Source: Microbacterium jejuense (GTDB taxonomy: Bacteria; Actinomycetota; Actinomycetes; Actinomycetales; Microbacteriaceae). Taken from it: a stretch of 64,000 bases of DNA. The notes below the pieces were generated by a model that saw nothing but the letters and a program-made list of their open reading frames with translations, ran no database searches and was not told the DNA's origin. Shown here in pieces: positions 34,382 through 44,788 of the stretch (position 1 is the stretch's first letter; each line of letters opens with the position of its first letter). Location of the stretch: positions 186,001 through 250,000 of the forward strand of contig NZ_JAEUAW010000006.1 of the NCBI RefSeq assembly GCF_019511665.1. The letters are read 5' to 3'. A program made the translations under genes and the position numbers.

Positions 34382-35403
34382 GATGCCGCTTCGTCCCGGT
34401 GCTTCTCGATGCGGTCGCGGCGTTCCTCGTCGGCCTGGGCGCGGGCGTGCTCGAGCTCTTCGGTCGCCACCCGGACGGCATCCTCCGCCTGCCGCACCCG
34501 CCGCATCGCGAAGGTGGGTGAGCCGTGACGCTCACGCACCCGGTCGACCTGCTCGCGCTCGCTCACGATCACCCACGTCGAGGCCAGCAGGATCACCTGC
34601 GCCGACAGGTTGAGCCACAGCAGCAGCGCGATCAGCGCGGCGAACGAGGCGAGGAGCGGATTGGAGCCGGCGCCGCTGACGAAGAGCCCCGACAGCTGCT
34701 GCAGCACGGTGAGGCCGACCGCGCCGAGGAACGCGCCCGACCACAGGGAGCGCGGTCGCGCGCGCACACCGCTGAGCGTGACGAACGCGAGGGCGATGAT
34801 CGCCATGTCGAGCGCGAACACGACGACGAGCGAGACGCCGCGCGTCGCGAGCCGGGCGAGGTCGCCGCCGATCCCCAGCCAGTCGAGCACGGCCCCGACG
34901 AACGACGTGCCGACGAAGGTGGCCCCGGCCGAGAGCACGAAGCCGCCGCCGATCGCGGCGGCCAGCAGCAGGTTGCGCAGCAGCACCCAGAGGAAGAAGA
35001 CGTCGTCGTGCACCTTGTCGGCGAGGGTGCGGATCGCCGCCCGCAGCGAGCCCACGGCGCCGATCGCGGCGCCGACCAGACCGACGAGGGCGATGATGCC
35101 CGCGACGGTGAACCCTGCGGGCGCATCGATCTCGGAGACGTCGACGACGCCGCCCTTGCCGACGAGCCCGGGGATGGCGGCATCCACGGCAGAGACGAGC
35201 GATCGCAGCGCCTCGGGGTTCCCGGCCAGCCAGATCGCGGCGATCGAGAAGCCGAGCAGCACGCCGGCGAAGACCGAGAACAGGGCCCGGTAGGTCACGC
35301 TGTCGGACAGCATGGGTCCGCGGCGCTCGGAGTAGTGCAGCCACACGCGCACGAGCCGGAGAGAGAGCGCCCAGGCCGTGACCTTCTTGATCCACTCCGC
35401 CAT
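34378..35403 (-). CDS. YihY/virulence factor BrkB family membrane protein
   Basis: A 341-residue inner-membrane protein with about six transmembrane helices. The N-terminal ERRGPMLSDSVTYRALFSVFAGVLLG segment is typical of the YihY/BrkB family, as is LLWLNLSAQVILLASTWV near the end. A charged coiled-coil-like tail (REQVDRVRERHG to EERRDRIEKHRDE) lies in the cytoplasm. The family is not an RNase despite the old name RbnN; its role is unknown. The ATG at 35403 was chosen because a TAGGGT -10 (35411-35416, minus) lies 7 bases upstream and overlaps the alternative GTG at 35412. It is co-translated with nnrE and divergent from pilB. Confidence 0.88.
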   Translation of the reverse strand: MAEWIKKVTAWALSLRLVRVWLHYSERRGPMLSDSVTYRALFSVFAGVLLGFSIAAIWLAGNPEALRSLVSAVDAAIPGLVGKGGVVDVSEIDAPAGFTVAGIIALVGLVGAAIGAVGSLRAAIRTLADKVHDDVFFLWVLLRNLLLAAAIGGGFVLSAGATFVGTSFVGAVLDWLGIGGDLARLATRGVSLVVVFALDMAIIALAFVTLSGVRARPRSLWSGAFLGAVGLTVLQQLSGLFVSGAGSNPLLASFAALIALLLWLNLSAQVILLASTWVIVSEREQVDRVRERHGSPTFAMRRVRQAEDAVRVATEELEHARAQADEERRDRIEKHRDEAAS

Positions 35404-35536
35404 GAGCGCCACCCTACCCAGCGACGCGCGCGACGCGGTGAGGGTTGACGCCGAGGCCTCCGGACCCTAGGACCGGCGGCACCCGCCCGGATCGAGACGC
35501 GCGCCGTAGTATGTCCCTGGGGATTGGGGAATCACT

Positions 35537-37210
35537 ATGCGGGGTCTTGCACAGACGCTCGTGCTCACCGGAGCCGTACGCGCCGCCGACATGTCAGCCG
35601 CCATCGCGCAGGCGGGCGGGGCCGACGGCCCCGAGCTGCAGCAGCTGCTGGTGAGCCAGAAGCTCGTGACCGAGGGCCAGGTGGCCGAGGCGATCGCCCT
35701 GCACACGGGGCACCGCTACGTCGATCTGGCGAACATCCCGCTCGATCCGAACGTCGTCGCGCTCGTGCCGGGCACGCTGTGCCGCAGGTACGGCCTCATC
35801 CCGGTCGACCGCCGCGGCGACCGCCTGACGGTGGGGGTGCTCGACCCGACCGACATCGTGGCGCTCGACGATGTGGCGAGCATCACCGACCTGTTCGTCG
35901 AGCCCGTGGTGGTGGCGCAGGATGCGCTGGCGCAGATGTTCGAGCGGTTCCTCCGGTCGGACGAAGAGCTCAGCGAGCTGTCGATGACGATCGAGGATCA
36001 GGCCGAGGCGAACCAGGCGGCGTTCACCGAGACGCTCGAAGAGCAGGACAACGACGCCCCGATCGTGCGGTTCGTGAACCTGCTCATCGCGCAGGCGATC
36101 AACGACCGGGCCAGCGACATCCACGTCGAGCCCGGCGAGAAGCAGCTGACGGTGCGGTTCCGCATCGACGGCGTGCTGCACGAGATGCAGAAGGCCGACC
36201 GCGCGATCCAGGACGGGATCATCTCGCGCCTGAAGATCATGTCGTCGATCGACATCGCCGAGAAGCGCAAGCCGCAGGACGGGCGGCTGTCGGTCGCTCA
36301 CGAGGGTCGCCAGGTCGATCTGCGCGTGGCGACGCTGCCGACGGTGTGGGGCGAGAAGATCGTCATGCGCATCCTCGACAACACCGGTCAGGTCATGACG
36401 ATGCGCGACCTGCTGTTCTCGAGCACGAACGAGAAGCGGTTCCTCGAGGCGATCTCGAAGCCCCACGGGATGATCCTCGCGACGGGCCCGACCGGGTCGG
36501 GCAAGTCCACGAGCCTCTATACGGCGCTGCGCGCGATCGCAAACCCGAAGATCAACGTCATCACCGTCGAGGACCCGGTGGAGTACCGCATCCCCGGCAT
36601 CAACCAGGTGCAGGTCAACAACCGCGCCGGCCTGACGTTCTCGACGGCGCTGCGCTCGATCCTGCGGTCGGACCCCGACGTCGTGCTCGTGGGCGAGATC
36701 CGCGACTTCGAGACCGCGAACATCTCGATCGAGGCGGCGCTGACCGGCCACCTCGTGCTCTCGACGCTGCACACCAACGACGCGCCGTCGGCGCTCACGC
36801 GCCTCACCGAGATCGGCTGTGAGCCGTTTCTGGTGGCCACGGCGCTCAGCGCGGTGATCGCGCAGCGCCTGGCGCGCCGGCTGTGCATGCGCTGCCGGGA
36901 GCCGCTCGTCGAGACCTCGGAGGTGCTGTCGTCGCTCGGGTTCCCCCACGACCCCGACGACGTGCCCCAGCTGTTCCAGGCGGTGGGGTGCCCCGCCTGC
37001 AGCGGCACGGGCTACCGCGGCCGCGTCGCGCTGCACGAGATCATGACGCTCAACGACGACATCGAGACGCTCGTCGTGACGCGCGCGACGGGCAGCGAGA
37101 TCCGGCAGGCCGCGCTGCGCGACGGCATGGTGTCGCTCCGCGACGACGGCTGGTCCAAGGTCGCGCAGGGGCTCACGACGATCGAAGAGGTGCTCCGCGT
37201 CTCGGTGTAG
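35537..37210 (+). CDS. pilB: Type IV pilus extension ATPase PilB
   Basis: A 557-residue GspE/PilB ATPase that powers pilin polymerisation. The N-terminal GspE_N domain (about 30-150; VSQKLVTEGQVAEAIALHTGHRYVDL) precedes the motor: Walker A ILATGPTGSGKSTSLY (about 313-328), Asp box VITVEDPVEYRI, Walker B SDPDVVLVGEIRD, His box GHLVLSTLHTNDAPSAL, and the zinc tetracysteine CMRC...CPAC. A TAGTAT -10 (35507-35512) and a GGGGA ribosome site precede the ATG. All other pilus genes here are on the minus strand; pilB alone is inverted and convergent with pilC, with an inverted repeat pair at the junction. Confidence 0.97.
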   Translation: MRGLAQTLVLTGAVRAADMSAAIAQAGGADGPELQQLLVSQKLVTEGQVAEAIALHTGHRYVDLANIPLDPNVVALVPGTLCRRYGLIPVDRRGDRLTVGVLDPTDIVALDDVASITDLFVEPVVVAQDALAQMFERFLRSDEELSELSMTIEDQAEANQAAFTETLEEQDNDAPIVRFVNLLIAQAINDRASDIHVEPGEKQLTVRFRIDGVLHEMQKADRAIQDGIISRLKIMSSIDIAEKRKPQDGRLSVAHEGRQVDLRVATLPTVWGEKIVMRILDNTGQVMTMRDLLFSSTNEKRFLEAISKPHGMILATGPTGSGKSTSLYTALRAIANPKINVITVEDPVEYRIPGINQVQVNNRAGLTFSTALRSILRSDPDVVLVGEIRDFETANISIEAALTGHLVLSTLHTNDAPSALTRLTEIGCEPFLVATALSAVIAQRLARRLCMRCREPLVETSEVLSSLGFPHDPDDVPQLFQAVGCPACSGTGYRGRVALHEIMTLNDDIETLVVTRATGSEIRQAALRDGMVSLRDDGWSKVAQGLTTIEEVLRVSV

Positions 37211-37224
37211 CGCGCGGGTGCGGC

Positions 37225-37317
37225 GCGTTTCGTCTGCGGGCGCCAGAGCGCCCTCCGCTCAACGACCGAGGACCCGGTCGTTGAGCGGAGCGACGAAGGA
37301 GCGAAGACGAAACGCCC
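37225..37317. repeat. Divergent pair of the dispersed repeat between pilB and pilC
   Basis: A minus-orientation copy (37225-37266) and a plus-orientation copy (37276-37317) meet at their GGTCGTTG ends, separated by GAGGACCC. The pair fills the whole gap between the convergent genes pilB (ends 37210) and pilC (ends 37324). Confidence 0.9.
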
Positions 37318-37323
37318 AGGAGG

Positions 37324-38562
37324 TCAGGCCTGCTTGGCGAGCTCGCCGTACAGGGTGAAGATCGGCAGGTACAGCGAGATGACCATGCCGCCGATGACGA
37401 TGCCGAGTCCCACGATGAGGATCGGCTCGATCGTCGACGACAGCTGCGCGGTGGCGGTCTCGACCTCGTCCTCGTAGAAGTCGGCGATCGACGACAGCAT
37501 CTCGACGAGGGTGCCGGACTCCTCGCCCACCGACACCATCTGCGGCACCATCGCCGGGAACACGTCGGCCTTGGCGAGCGGCGCGGCGAACGACCGCCCC
37601 TGGCGGATCGACTCCTGCACGTCCCGGACGGCCTGCTCGATCTTCCAGTTGTTCGAGGCCTGTCCGACGATCGCGAGCGCCTGGATGATCGGCACGCCGG
37701 CGTTCAGCATCATCGACAGGTTGCGGGCGAACCGGGCGACGGCGATCTTGGTCGTCAGCTTGCCGAAGACCGGCATCTTGAGCTTGATCGGGTCGACGAA
37801 GCGCCGATACTGCTCGGTGTGCCGGTTGGCCCGCCACCAGATGACCGCGACGATGACGACGAGCACGATGGTGGGGATGATCCACCACATGTTCTTCGAG
37901 ATCGTCACGAGGATCTGCGTCGGCAGCGGCAGCTCCGACCCGAGTCCCTTGAACATGCCCTCGAAGATCGGCACCACGAAGGTGACCATCACGAGCACGC
38001 CGATGATGGCGATGACGAGCACGATCGCCGGGTACGTGACGGCGGCGCGGATCTTGTTATGCAGCTCGGCTTCGCGCTGGTAGTTGTCGGCGATCGAGCC
38101 GAGCGCGCTGCCCAGGAAGCCGCCCGCCTCGCCCACCTTCACGATCGAGAGCATGAGCGGCGGGAACGTCTGCGGATGCCGCGCGAGAGCTGCCGAGAAC
38201 GACGAGCCGGACTCGACGTCCGCCTGCACCTGGACGAGGGCGGGCTGCAGGCGCTTGTCGTCGGTCTGCTCGATGAGGATCGCGAGGGTCCGCATGAGCG
38301 GCAGGCCGGCATTGATGAGGCCCGCCATCTGCCGCGAGAACACCGCGAGTGTGCGCGCCGACACATGCTTGGTCGACCCGGGCAGCTTGATGTCGCGGTT
38401 GAGGCCCGTGTTGGACTTGAGCGTCACCTCCAGCGGCGTGAGGCCCTGTGCCTTGAGCTTGCCGGTGACGGCGGATTCGCTCGCCGCCTCGATGGTGCCC
38501 TTGACGACGGATCCGCCGCGCGGGTCGACCGCGCGGTACACGAATTCCTGCACGACGGCCAT
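37324..38562 (-). CDS. pilC: Type IV pilus inner-membrane platform protein PilC
   Basis: A 412-residue GspF/PilC protein. Two repeated T2SSF domains are visible (FSRQMAGLINAGLPLMRTLAIL at about 75-96 and FARNLSMMLNAGVPIIQALAIV in the second half). Three membrane helices are seen (TYPAIVLVIAIIGVLVMVTFVV; WIIPTIVLVVIVAVIWW; ILIVGLGIVIGGMVISLYL). It anchors the assembly and retraction motors. The ATG at 38562 begins one base after the pilT stop, so the two genes are coupled; a longer upstream frame overlaps pilT and is not used. Confidence 0.96.
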   Translation of the reverse strand: MAVVQEFVYRAVDPRGGSVVKGTIEAASESAVTGKLKAQGLTPLEVTLKSNTGLNRDIKLPGSTKHVSARTLAVFSRQMAGLINAGLPLMRTLAILIEQTDDKRLQPALVQVQADVESGSSFSAALARHPQTFPPLMLSIVKVGEAGGFLGSALGSIADNYQREAELHNKIRAAVTYPAIVLVIAIIGVLVMVTFVVPIFEGMFKGLGSELPLPTQILVTISKNMWWIIPTIVLVVIVAVIWWRANRHTEQYRRFVDPIKLKMPVFGKLTTKIAVARFARNLSMMLNAGVPIIQALAIVGQASNNWKIEQAVRDVQESIRQGRSFAAPLAKADVFPAMVPQMVSVGEESGTLVEMLSSIADFYEDEVETATAQLSSTIEPILIVGLGIVIGGMVISLYLPIFTLYGELAKQA

Positions 38563-38563
38563 G

Positions 38564-39846
<1,283 letters not shown>

Positions 39847-39850
<4 letters not shown>

Positions 39851-40530
39851 CGCCCTCCTTCCGAGCTGCTCACGCCGTCCACGTAGGTCAGCGCCGTGAT
39901 CTGGAGGGCCACCGTGCCCTCGCCCGACTGCGTCGAGGTGGCGGTGATGCTCGACAGCAGGCGGGGTCCGGCGCGCAGCGCGTCGAGGAACGCGGTCGCC
40001 TGCGCCATGTCGCCGGCGGTGGCGCTGATCGTGAAGTCGACCTGCTGCCGCGAGTCCGTGGCCGTCGGGGGCGCCGGGGTGGCGGCATCCCCCGTCGCCG
40101 TCGTGTCGGCGGCGGCGTCGGTCGCGGCGGGCGTCGGCTCGGGGGCCGGCGTCGCGGCGGCGTCCGGATCTTCGACGCCGGTGCGTGCGACGAAGGCCAC
40201 CTGCTCTCCGGCGGTGACAGCGGTGAGCTGCACGCCGGTGTCTTCGGCGGCGCGTCCGACGACCTCGAAGACGTCGTCGAGCTGGCCGTCGGCCGGGATC
40301 TGCGCGCGCAGCTGCGCGACGTCGGCGTTGATCTGGTCGAGGTTCTGCTGCTGCTCGGTGAGGCTGTCGACCTGTGCCTGATAGATCGTGTTGGTGTTCG
40401 CGACGGTGGCGGTCTGCGCGTCGACGCCGACCGCCTGGAAGTACAGCGGCAGGGCGACGAGGAACACCCCCAGCGCGATGACGCCGAGCGACACGATGAG
40501 GCCGATGGCGGTTACCAGGTGCTTGGGCAT
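39847..40530 (-). CDS. pilO: PilO-like inner-membrane alignment protein
   Basis: A 227-residue bitopic membrane protein. One transmembrane helix (LVTAIGLIVSLGVIALGVFLVALPLYF, residues 5-31), then a coiled-coil segment (YQAQVDSLTEQQQNLDQINADVAQLRAQI) and a ferredoxin-like domain split by a long Ala/Thr/Pro/Asp linker. This is the PilO layout; PilN and PilO form a heterodimer beneath the pilus machine. The ATG at 40530 is preferred over an in-frame GTG one codon earlier because it lies 6 bases after AGGAGG. It overlaps pilN by one base. Confidence 0.88.
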
Positions 40531-41177
40531 CACTCGCCTCCTTCCGTCGCCGCGTACTCGTTCGAGTACACGGTCTGGTCGAACTGCACGGTGAGCTGGT
40601 ACGCGTACCGGCCTTCGGAGATCTGGCTCGAGGTCACCGACTGGCCGTCGGCGAACAGCACGCCCTCGACATCGCGCAGCGACCGGATGATCGCGACGAT
40701 GTCGAGCGGTGTCGCGCTGTCGATCGAGATCGTGCCGACAAGGCCCTGCTCGGCGGCGGGATCATCGCCCTGCGGAGCGCCCCCGACCGCCAGGTCGAAG
40801 CCCGTGAGGGTGGCGTCTGCGGGAAGGATGCCGGTGACCTCGGCGATCACCGGCGACCAGGCGAGGTCGGCGGCCATGGCCTCGGCCCGGAACTCCGTGA
40901 GTTCGGACTGCGTCGACAGCGCCTGGCTGACGTCCGAGAGGGCGGCGATCTCGCCGAGGAGCGCGTTGGTCTTGGTCTGCTCGGCGACGAGCCGCTGGTC
41001 GGCCACGAACTTGAGCGCGAACGCGCCCGCGATGATGAGCAGGGCGACGACGATCGCGCCGAGCACGATCCACACCCAGAGGTTGACGAGCTTGTCGCGT
41101 TCGCGTCGGGCGACCTCGCTGCGCGGCATGAGGTTGACGCGGGGAGCGCCCGCGAACGGAACAGGGATGGCGGTCAT
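40530..41177 (-). CDS. pilN: PilN-like inner-membrane protein
   Basis: A 215-residue bitopic protein. A short cytoplasmic N-terminus with VNLMPRSE (residues 14-21, the INLLP-like motif that binds PilM) is followed by one transmembrane helix (LWVWIVLGAIVVALLIIAGAFAL), a coiled coil (RLVAEQTKTNALLGEIAALSDV) and a ferredoxin-like C-terminal domain. The ATG overlaps the pilM stop by one base (TGATG). Confidence 0.9.
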   Translation of the reverse strand: MTAIPVPFAGAPRVNLMPRSEVARRERDKLVNLWVWIVLGAIVVALLIIAGAFALKFVADQRLVAEQTKTNALLGEIAALSDVSQALSTQSELTEFRAEAMAADLAWSPVIAEVTGILPADATLTGFDLAVGGAPQGDDPAAEQGLVGTISIDSATPLDIVAIIRSLRDVEGVLFADGQSVTSSQISEGRYAYQLTVQFDQTVYSNEYAATEGGE

Positions 41178-42259
41178 CAGTGCACCTCCCCCAGTGCGAT
41201 GCCGACGGTGCCGACGAGGTTGAGGGCGACTTCGCCGGCGGGCGGCGGCGTCGACATCGAGATGACATCGCCGACCGACACGACCTGCAGGGGTGTGTCG
41301 ATGGCGGCGGACAGCGCCGGCATGACGCCGTCGACGATGGCTCCTCCCCCGGTGACGAACACGCGCGAGAGTGGCTCCGACGTGGCGCGGCCGGCGAAGA
41401 AGGCGAGCGTCGAGCGCAGGCGGGCAGCGAGGTCCGAGACGCCCGGCGGCGTGTTGGCGCGGATCGCGCCGCGCGTGCGGCCCTGCGTCGCGAGCCCCGC
41501 GCCGTTGCCTGCGGGGCTGCCGACGGTGCCGCCTGCGGCTGCGCCGGCGACTCCGCTCCCGACTCCACTCGCGACGGTGGCGAGCTCGAGTTCGGGAGTG
41601 GATGCCGCCACCGTGTGCCTGCGGACGGCCGCGGTCGCCACGTCGATGGGCAGCAGGCGCACGAACTGCGGTACGCCGCGGCGCGAGATCACGACCTGCG
41701 TCGTGTGGTCGCCGATGTGGACGGTGGCGACGGTCTCTTCGGCTGCCGCGAGCGGCGCCGTGACGCGGGCGAGTCCGAACGCGGCGAGGTCGACGGCCTG
41801 CGCCTTGACCTTCACCTTCGAGAGCGTCGAGATGATCTGCTCGATGTTCTCCGACACGGCGGCGACGAGCAGGCCCGACACCTGGTCGCCGGTCTGCGAG
41901 AGCGGAAAGAAGTCGAGCACGGCCTGGCTCGCGGGCACCGGGAGGAGGTCCTGCACCTGATACGGAAGCGCTTCGCGCAACAGGTCGGGGCGCATGGCCT
42001 GCGTGGTGTACTCGCGGACGAGGATGCGTCTGCTGGCGACGCCGAGCACGGCATCCTTGCTCTTGAACTTGGCCCCGGTCCACAGCTGGCGCAGGGCGAC
42101 GGCGACGGCACCGGCATCCAGCACTTCGGAGTCCTTCGCGGCGTCAGCCGGCAGCGGCACCTCGCCGTAGGCGATGAGCTGGGGTCTGCGGCCGAGCGAG
42201 AGTTCCGCTGCGCGGACGCTCTCTTCGGTCACCTCCAGCCCGACGATCGTCTTCCCCAT
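41177..42259 (-). CDS. pilM: Type IV pilus actin-like assembly protein PilM
   Basis: A 360-residue cytoplasmic protein with the FtsA/actin fold. It begins MGKTIVGLEVTEESVRAAEL, the phosphate-1 nucleotide motif, continues with SREYTTQ/DLLREALPYQVQDLLPVP-type PilM sequence and ends with RVFVTGGGAIVDGVMPAL (adenosine motif). A Gly/Ala-rich insertion (SGVGSGVAGAAAGGTVGS, about residues 230-265) interrupts the fold at a loop. PilM recruits PilN through its N-terminal peptide. It heads the pilMNO-T-C part of the operon, 27 bases after pilD. Confidence 0.94.
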   Translation of the reverse strand: MGKTIVGLEVTEESVRAAELSLGRRPQLIAYGEVPLPADAAKDSEVLDAGAVAVALRQLWTGAKFKSKDAVLGVASRRILVREYTTQAMRPDLLREALPYQVQDLLPVPASQAVLDFFPLSQTGDQVSGLLVAAVSENIEQIISTLSKVKVKAQAVDLAAFGLARVTAPLAAAEETVATVHIGDHTTQVVISRRGVPQFVRLLPIDVATAAVRRHTVAASTPELELATVASGVGSGVAGAAAGGTVGSPAGNGAGLATQGRTRGAIRANTPPGVSDLAARLRSTLAFFAGRATSEPLSRVFVTGGGAIVDGVMPALSAAIDTPLQVVSVGDVISMSTPPPAGEVALNLVGTVGIALGEVH

Positions 42260-42286
42260 GATTTCCCTCTCCCCAAGGTTCGCCGG

Positions 42287-43171
42287 TCAGGTCCCGACGA
42301 AGAGATCCACGTACCATCGCCCGACGGCTTCGCCGGCGAACACTCCCGTCCAGGCGCCGAGGATCATCCACGGTCCGAACGGGATGGCGGTCTTGCGTCC
42401 GGCACGGCGCAACAGCATGAGCGCGATGCCGAACACTCCCCCGTACAGGAACGCGGCGAACGCTCCGACGGCGAGTGCGCCCCAGCCGATCCAGCCGAGG
42501 TAGATGCCGACCACGCCGGCGAGCTTGACGTCGCCGCCGCCCATGCCGCCCGGCCGGGCGAGGCGCAACAGCGCGTAGAACGCGTAGAGCACGGCCATGC
42601 CGATCGCCGCGCGCAGCAGGGATCCCCAGTCCCCGGTGAGTGCAGCCGCGACCGGGAACAGGATGCCGGCGACGAGGTAGCTCGGAAGCACGATGCTGTT
42701 CGGCAGCCGGTGCGTGTCGAGGTCGATCAGCGTGAGGACGATCGAGATGGCGGCGAAGTACAGGAACGCGACGATGATGAGCGCGAGCGCGATGCCTTCG
42801 GTCGTCGAGCCACCGACGGTCTCGGTCGTTGAGCGACCGACGAAGGAGGAAGACGAAACGCCCAGGACCGCCGGATACGTCAGTCCCACCCACGTGATGA
42901 GCGCGAACGCGACGCCGGTGACGGCTTCGACGATCGGGTAGCGCGGCGAGATGGGCGCCTTGCAGTTCGCGCACCGCCCGCGGAGGACGATCCACCCGAC
43001 GACGGGGACGTTGTGCCACGGCTTGATCGCCGCGTCGCAGTGCGGGCACCGGCTCTCACGCATCAGCGACACCTTCGCCGGTACGCGATACGCGACGACG
43101 TTGAGGAACGACCCGATGAGGAGGCCGAACACCCCGGCGATGACGACGAGGAAGATGATGAAGGACTGCAT
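42287..43171 (-). CDS. pilD: Type IV prepilin peptidase/N-methyltransferase PilD
   Basis: A 294-residue polytopic aspartic protease that removes prepilin leader peptides and methylates the new N-terminus. Features: FGLLIGSFLNVVAYRVP near the start, the zinc tetracysteine CPHC...CANC (residues 42-70) typical of bifunctional enzymes, and the two catalytic Asp motifs LTLIDLDTHRLPN and GGMGGGDVKLAG. A Ser/Thr-rich stretch at about 104-117 (GVSSSSFVGRSTTE) between the second and third helices is encoded by a copy of the dispersed repeat. The residue motifs needed for activity are intact. Confidence 0.95.
   Translation of the reverse strand: MQSFIIFLVVIAGVFGLLIGSFLNVVAYRVPAKVSLMRESRCPHCDAAIKPWHNVPVVGWIVLRGRCANCKAPISPRYPIVEAVTGVAFALITWVGLTYPAVLGVSSSSFVGRSTTETVGGSTTEGIALALIIVAFLYFAAISIVLTLIDLDTHRLPNSIVLPSYLVAGILFPVAAALTGDWGSLLRAAIGMAVLYAFYALLRLARPGGMGGGDVKLAGVVGIYLGWIGWGALAVGAFAAFLYGGVFGIALMLLRRAGRKTAIPFGPWMILGAWTGVFAGEAVGRWYVDLFVGT
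42824..42863 (+). repeat. Dispersed repeat copy inside the pilD coding region
   Basis: A plus-orientation copy runs from GGTCGTTGAGCG (42824) to GACGAAACGCCC (42863). It is translated on the minus strand as about 13 Ser/Thr-rich residues in frame. It is the only copy in the window that lies in a gene. Confidence 0.9.
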
Positions 43172-43174
43172 CCG

Positions 43175-44788
43175 CTACTGCTCTGACTGGTAGACGAGGT
43201 CGCCGAGACGGTACACCTTGACGGTCTCGGTCACGACGTCGTCACCTTCACCGCGCACCTTGCACCCGAGTTTCTCGAATGCCGGCGGCCATTGCATCAG
43301 TGCGCATGTGTAACTCGCTGCGCCGATGAATGTCACGCCACTCGTGTCGTTTGAATAAAGCTGTCCCTTGAAGCTTGTCTTCACGTTGCCATTCAGGCCG
43401 CAAGGCGAATAAATCATAAGACGGGCGTTGAGCGTGAGGCCCGCGTCGACATCGAAGTTGTCACGCTGATTCCCGTTGCCGCACGTGGGTGCGGTGTCTC
43501 CCGCGACGAGATCGCGGCTGTTGTCTTCGTGGAGGAAGACGAGCTGACGATCACCCGCGAGACTACCCTTGACTGTGATGTTCGAGACTTTCGCTGGGGG
43601 CATGAGGAAAGCCGCATCGCGCAGCAAGTCGTAGCTTCCCGTCGGCAGCGTGACATTCGTATGGACGGACGAGCAACCCGTGTAATCGAACACGACGGGA
43701 TCCGCGCTGCCCGCCGCCGTGAGTCGGCTCATGATGTCAGCTGAGGTCAAGGAACACGCCACGACGGGACTGGCGCTCCAGCCTGAGGCGCGGTCTAGGT
43801 CCATCCAAGCGGTCACCGTCCGGATGAATTCGAGTGTCGGATCGAAGGCCGGTGGGGCAGTGGAGGGCGACCGAACCGCTGTCGGATCCACGACCCACTT
43901 GCTGCCGACGGAGATTGTGCCGCCCGCCGTCATGTCGCCCCAGACGTGCCCGTCCGTCGAGCCCGTGTTGGTCAGACTGATGTTGCGGCTCGCTTCGATC
44001 TTCCCGGAGTCCGGATCTGCCGAGGTGCCGATCGTCGTCCCGTTGGCGGTGAACGTGACGTCTGCAGGGTGGGTGCCGCCCGTCACCGCACCGCCGGCCT
44101 TGACGTTGCCCGTGATCGTGATCCGTTGCGAGGACCCGTCAACGTCGCCGTACGTCCAGACGTCGCCCAGGACAGTGCAATCTCGACTGAATGTGGCGGT
44201 GCCTCGCGTCACGTAAAGGTCGCCGTTCAAGGTGCCGTCGGCCGCGCACGTGTAGTCACCGCTGCGGACCACGATGTCACCCGCGTACGTACCCCGGAGA
44301 CTCACGCCGTTGGCGTAATAGGCCAGCACGCCGCCGGCTTGCTGTTCCCAGGACACAATCCACGGGTACACAGAGTCGATGGTCGCGGTCGACCCGTCCA
44401 GTCCGGTGCCGATCGAGCGGATGACGACCCAGCTGTTCTCGGTCGGGCACGCAGTCCCCGTGATGCTGTCGTAGTCCGTCGGCTGTGTCCCTGTCGACGT
44501 ACGAACTGCATAGGTGAACTGCGGTGTCGAGCCCGACCCCGACAGGTCAGTCGCGACGCACCCGTCCTTCAGCGCCGCAACGGCGGCATCACGGCCGGAT
44601 TCGGCGGCGATGAAGGCCTGCGTGTTCGACTTGTTGTCCGCATTCGCCCGAATCGAGAACAGCACAGTGGCGGCAATAATAGTCGCGACGACGAATCCCA
44701 CCAGCATCACGACCACCACCGTGACCAGCACGGCGCCTGAGTCATCGCTCGGGCGGCGCGACGGCGATCGGAAGAATCTCACCAACAT
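43175..44788 (-). CDS. PilX-like minor pilin with long repetitive extracellular domain
   Basis: A 537-residue membrane-anchored protein. The N-terminus (SGAVLVTVVVVMLVGFVVATIIAATVLFSIRANADNKSNTQAFIAAESGRDAAV, about 17-70) looks like a minor pilin helix of the PilX/GspK kind: a Gly precedes the hydrophobic stretch, and the usual Glu at +5 is missing. The large C-terminal part has short beta-type repeats (LNGDLYVTRGTATFSRDCTVLGDVWTYGDV..., GNVKAGGAVTGG, GHVWGDMTAGGTISVG), suggesting a beta-helix or bactofilin-like fold, and several Cys pairs. The ATG overlaps the preceding gene by 10 bases, with GGAGG 10 bases upstream. Base composition is lower in GC than the neighbours. Confidence 0.8.
   Translation of the reverse strand: MLVRFFRSPSRRPSDDSGAVLVTVVVVMLVGFVVATIIAATVLFSIRANADNKSNTQAFIAAESGRDAAVAALKDGCVATDLSGSGSTPQFTYAVRTSTGTQPTDYDSITGTACPTENSWVVIRSIGTGLDGSTATIDSVYPWIVSWEQQAGGVLAYYANGVSLRGTYAGDIVVRSGDYTCAADGTLNGDLYVTRGTATFSRDCTVLGDVWTYGDVDGSSQRITITGNVKAGGAVTGGTHPADVTFTANGTTIGTSADPDSGKIEASRNISLTNTGSTDGHVWGDMTAGGTISVGSKWVVDPTAVRSPSTAPPAFDPTLEFIRTVTAWMDLDRASGWSASPVVACSLTSADIMSRLTAAGSADPVVFDYTGCSSVHTNVTLPTGSYDLLRDAAFLMPPAKVSNITVKGSLAGDRQLVFLHEDNSRDLVAGDTAPTCGNGNQRDNFDVDAGLTLNARLMIYSPCGLNGNVKTSFKGQLYSNDTSGVTFIGAASYTCALMQWPPAFEKLGCKVRGEGDDVVTETVKVYRLGDLVYQSEQ

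Noticed and set aside
42824..42863. Frameshift or decay in pilD caused by the repeat
   Set aside because: The frame is kept across the repeat and the catalytic Asp motifs and C-terminus downstream are intact.
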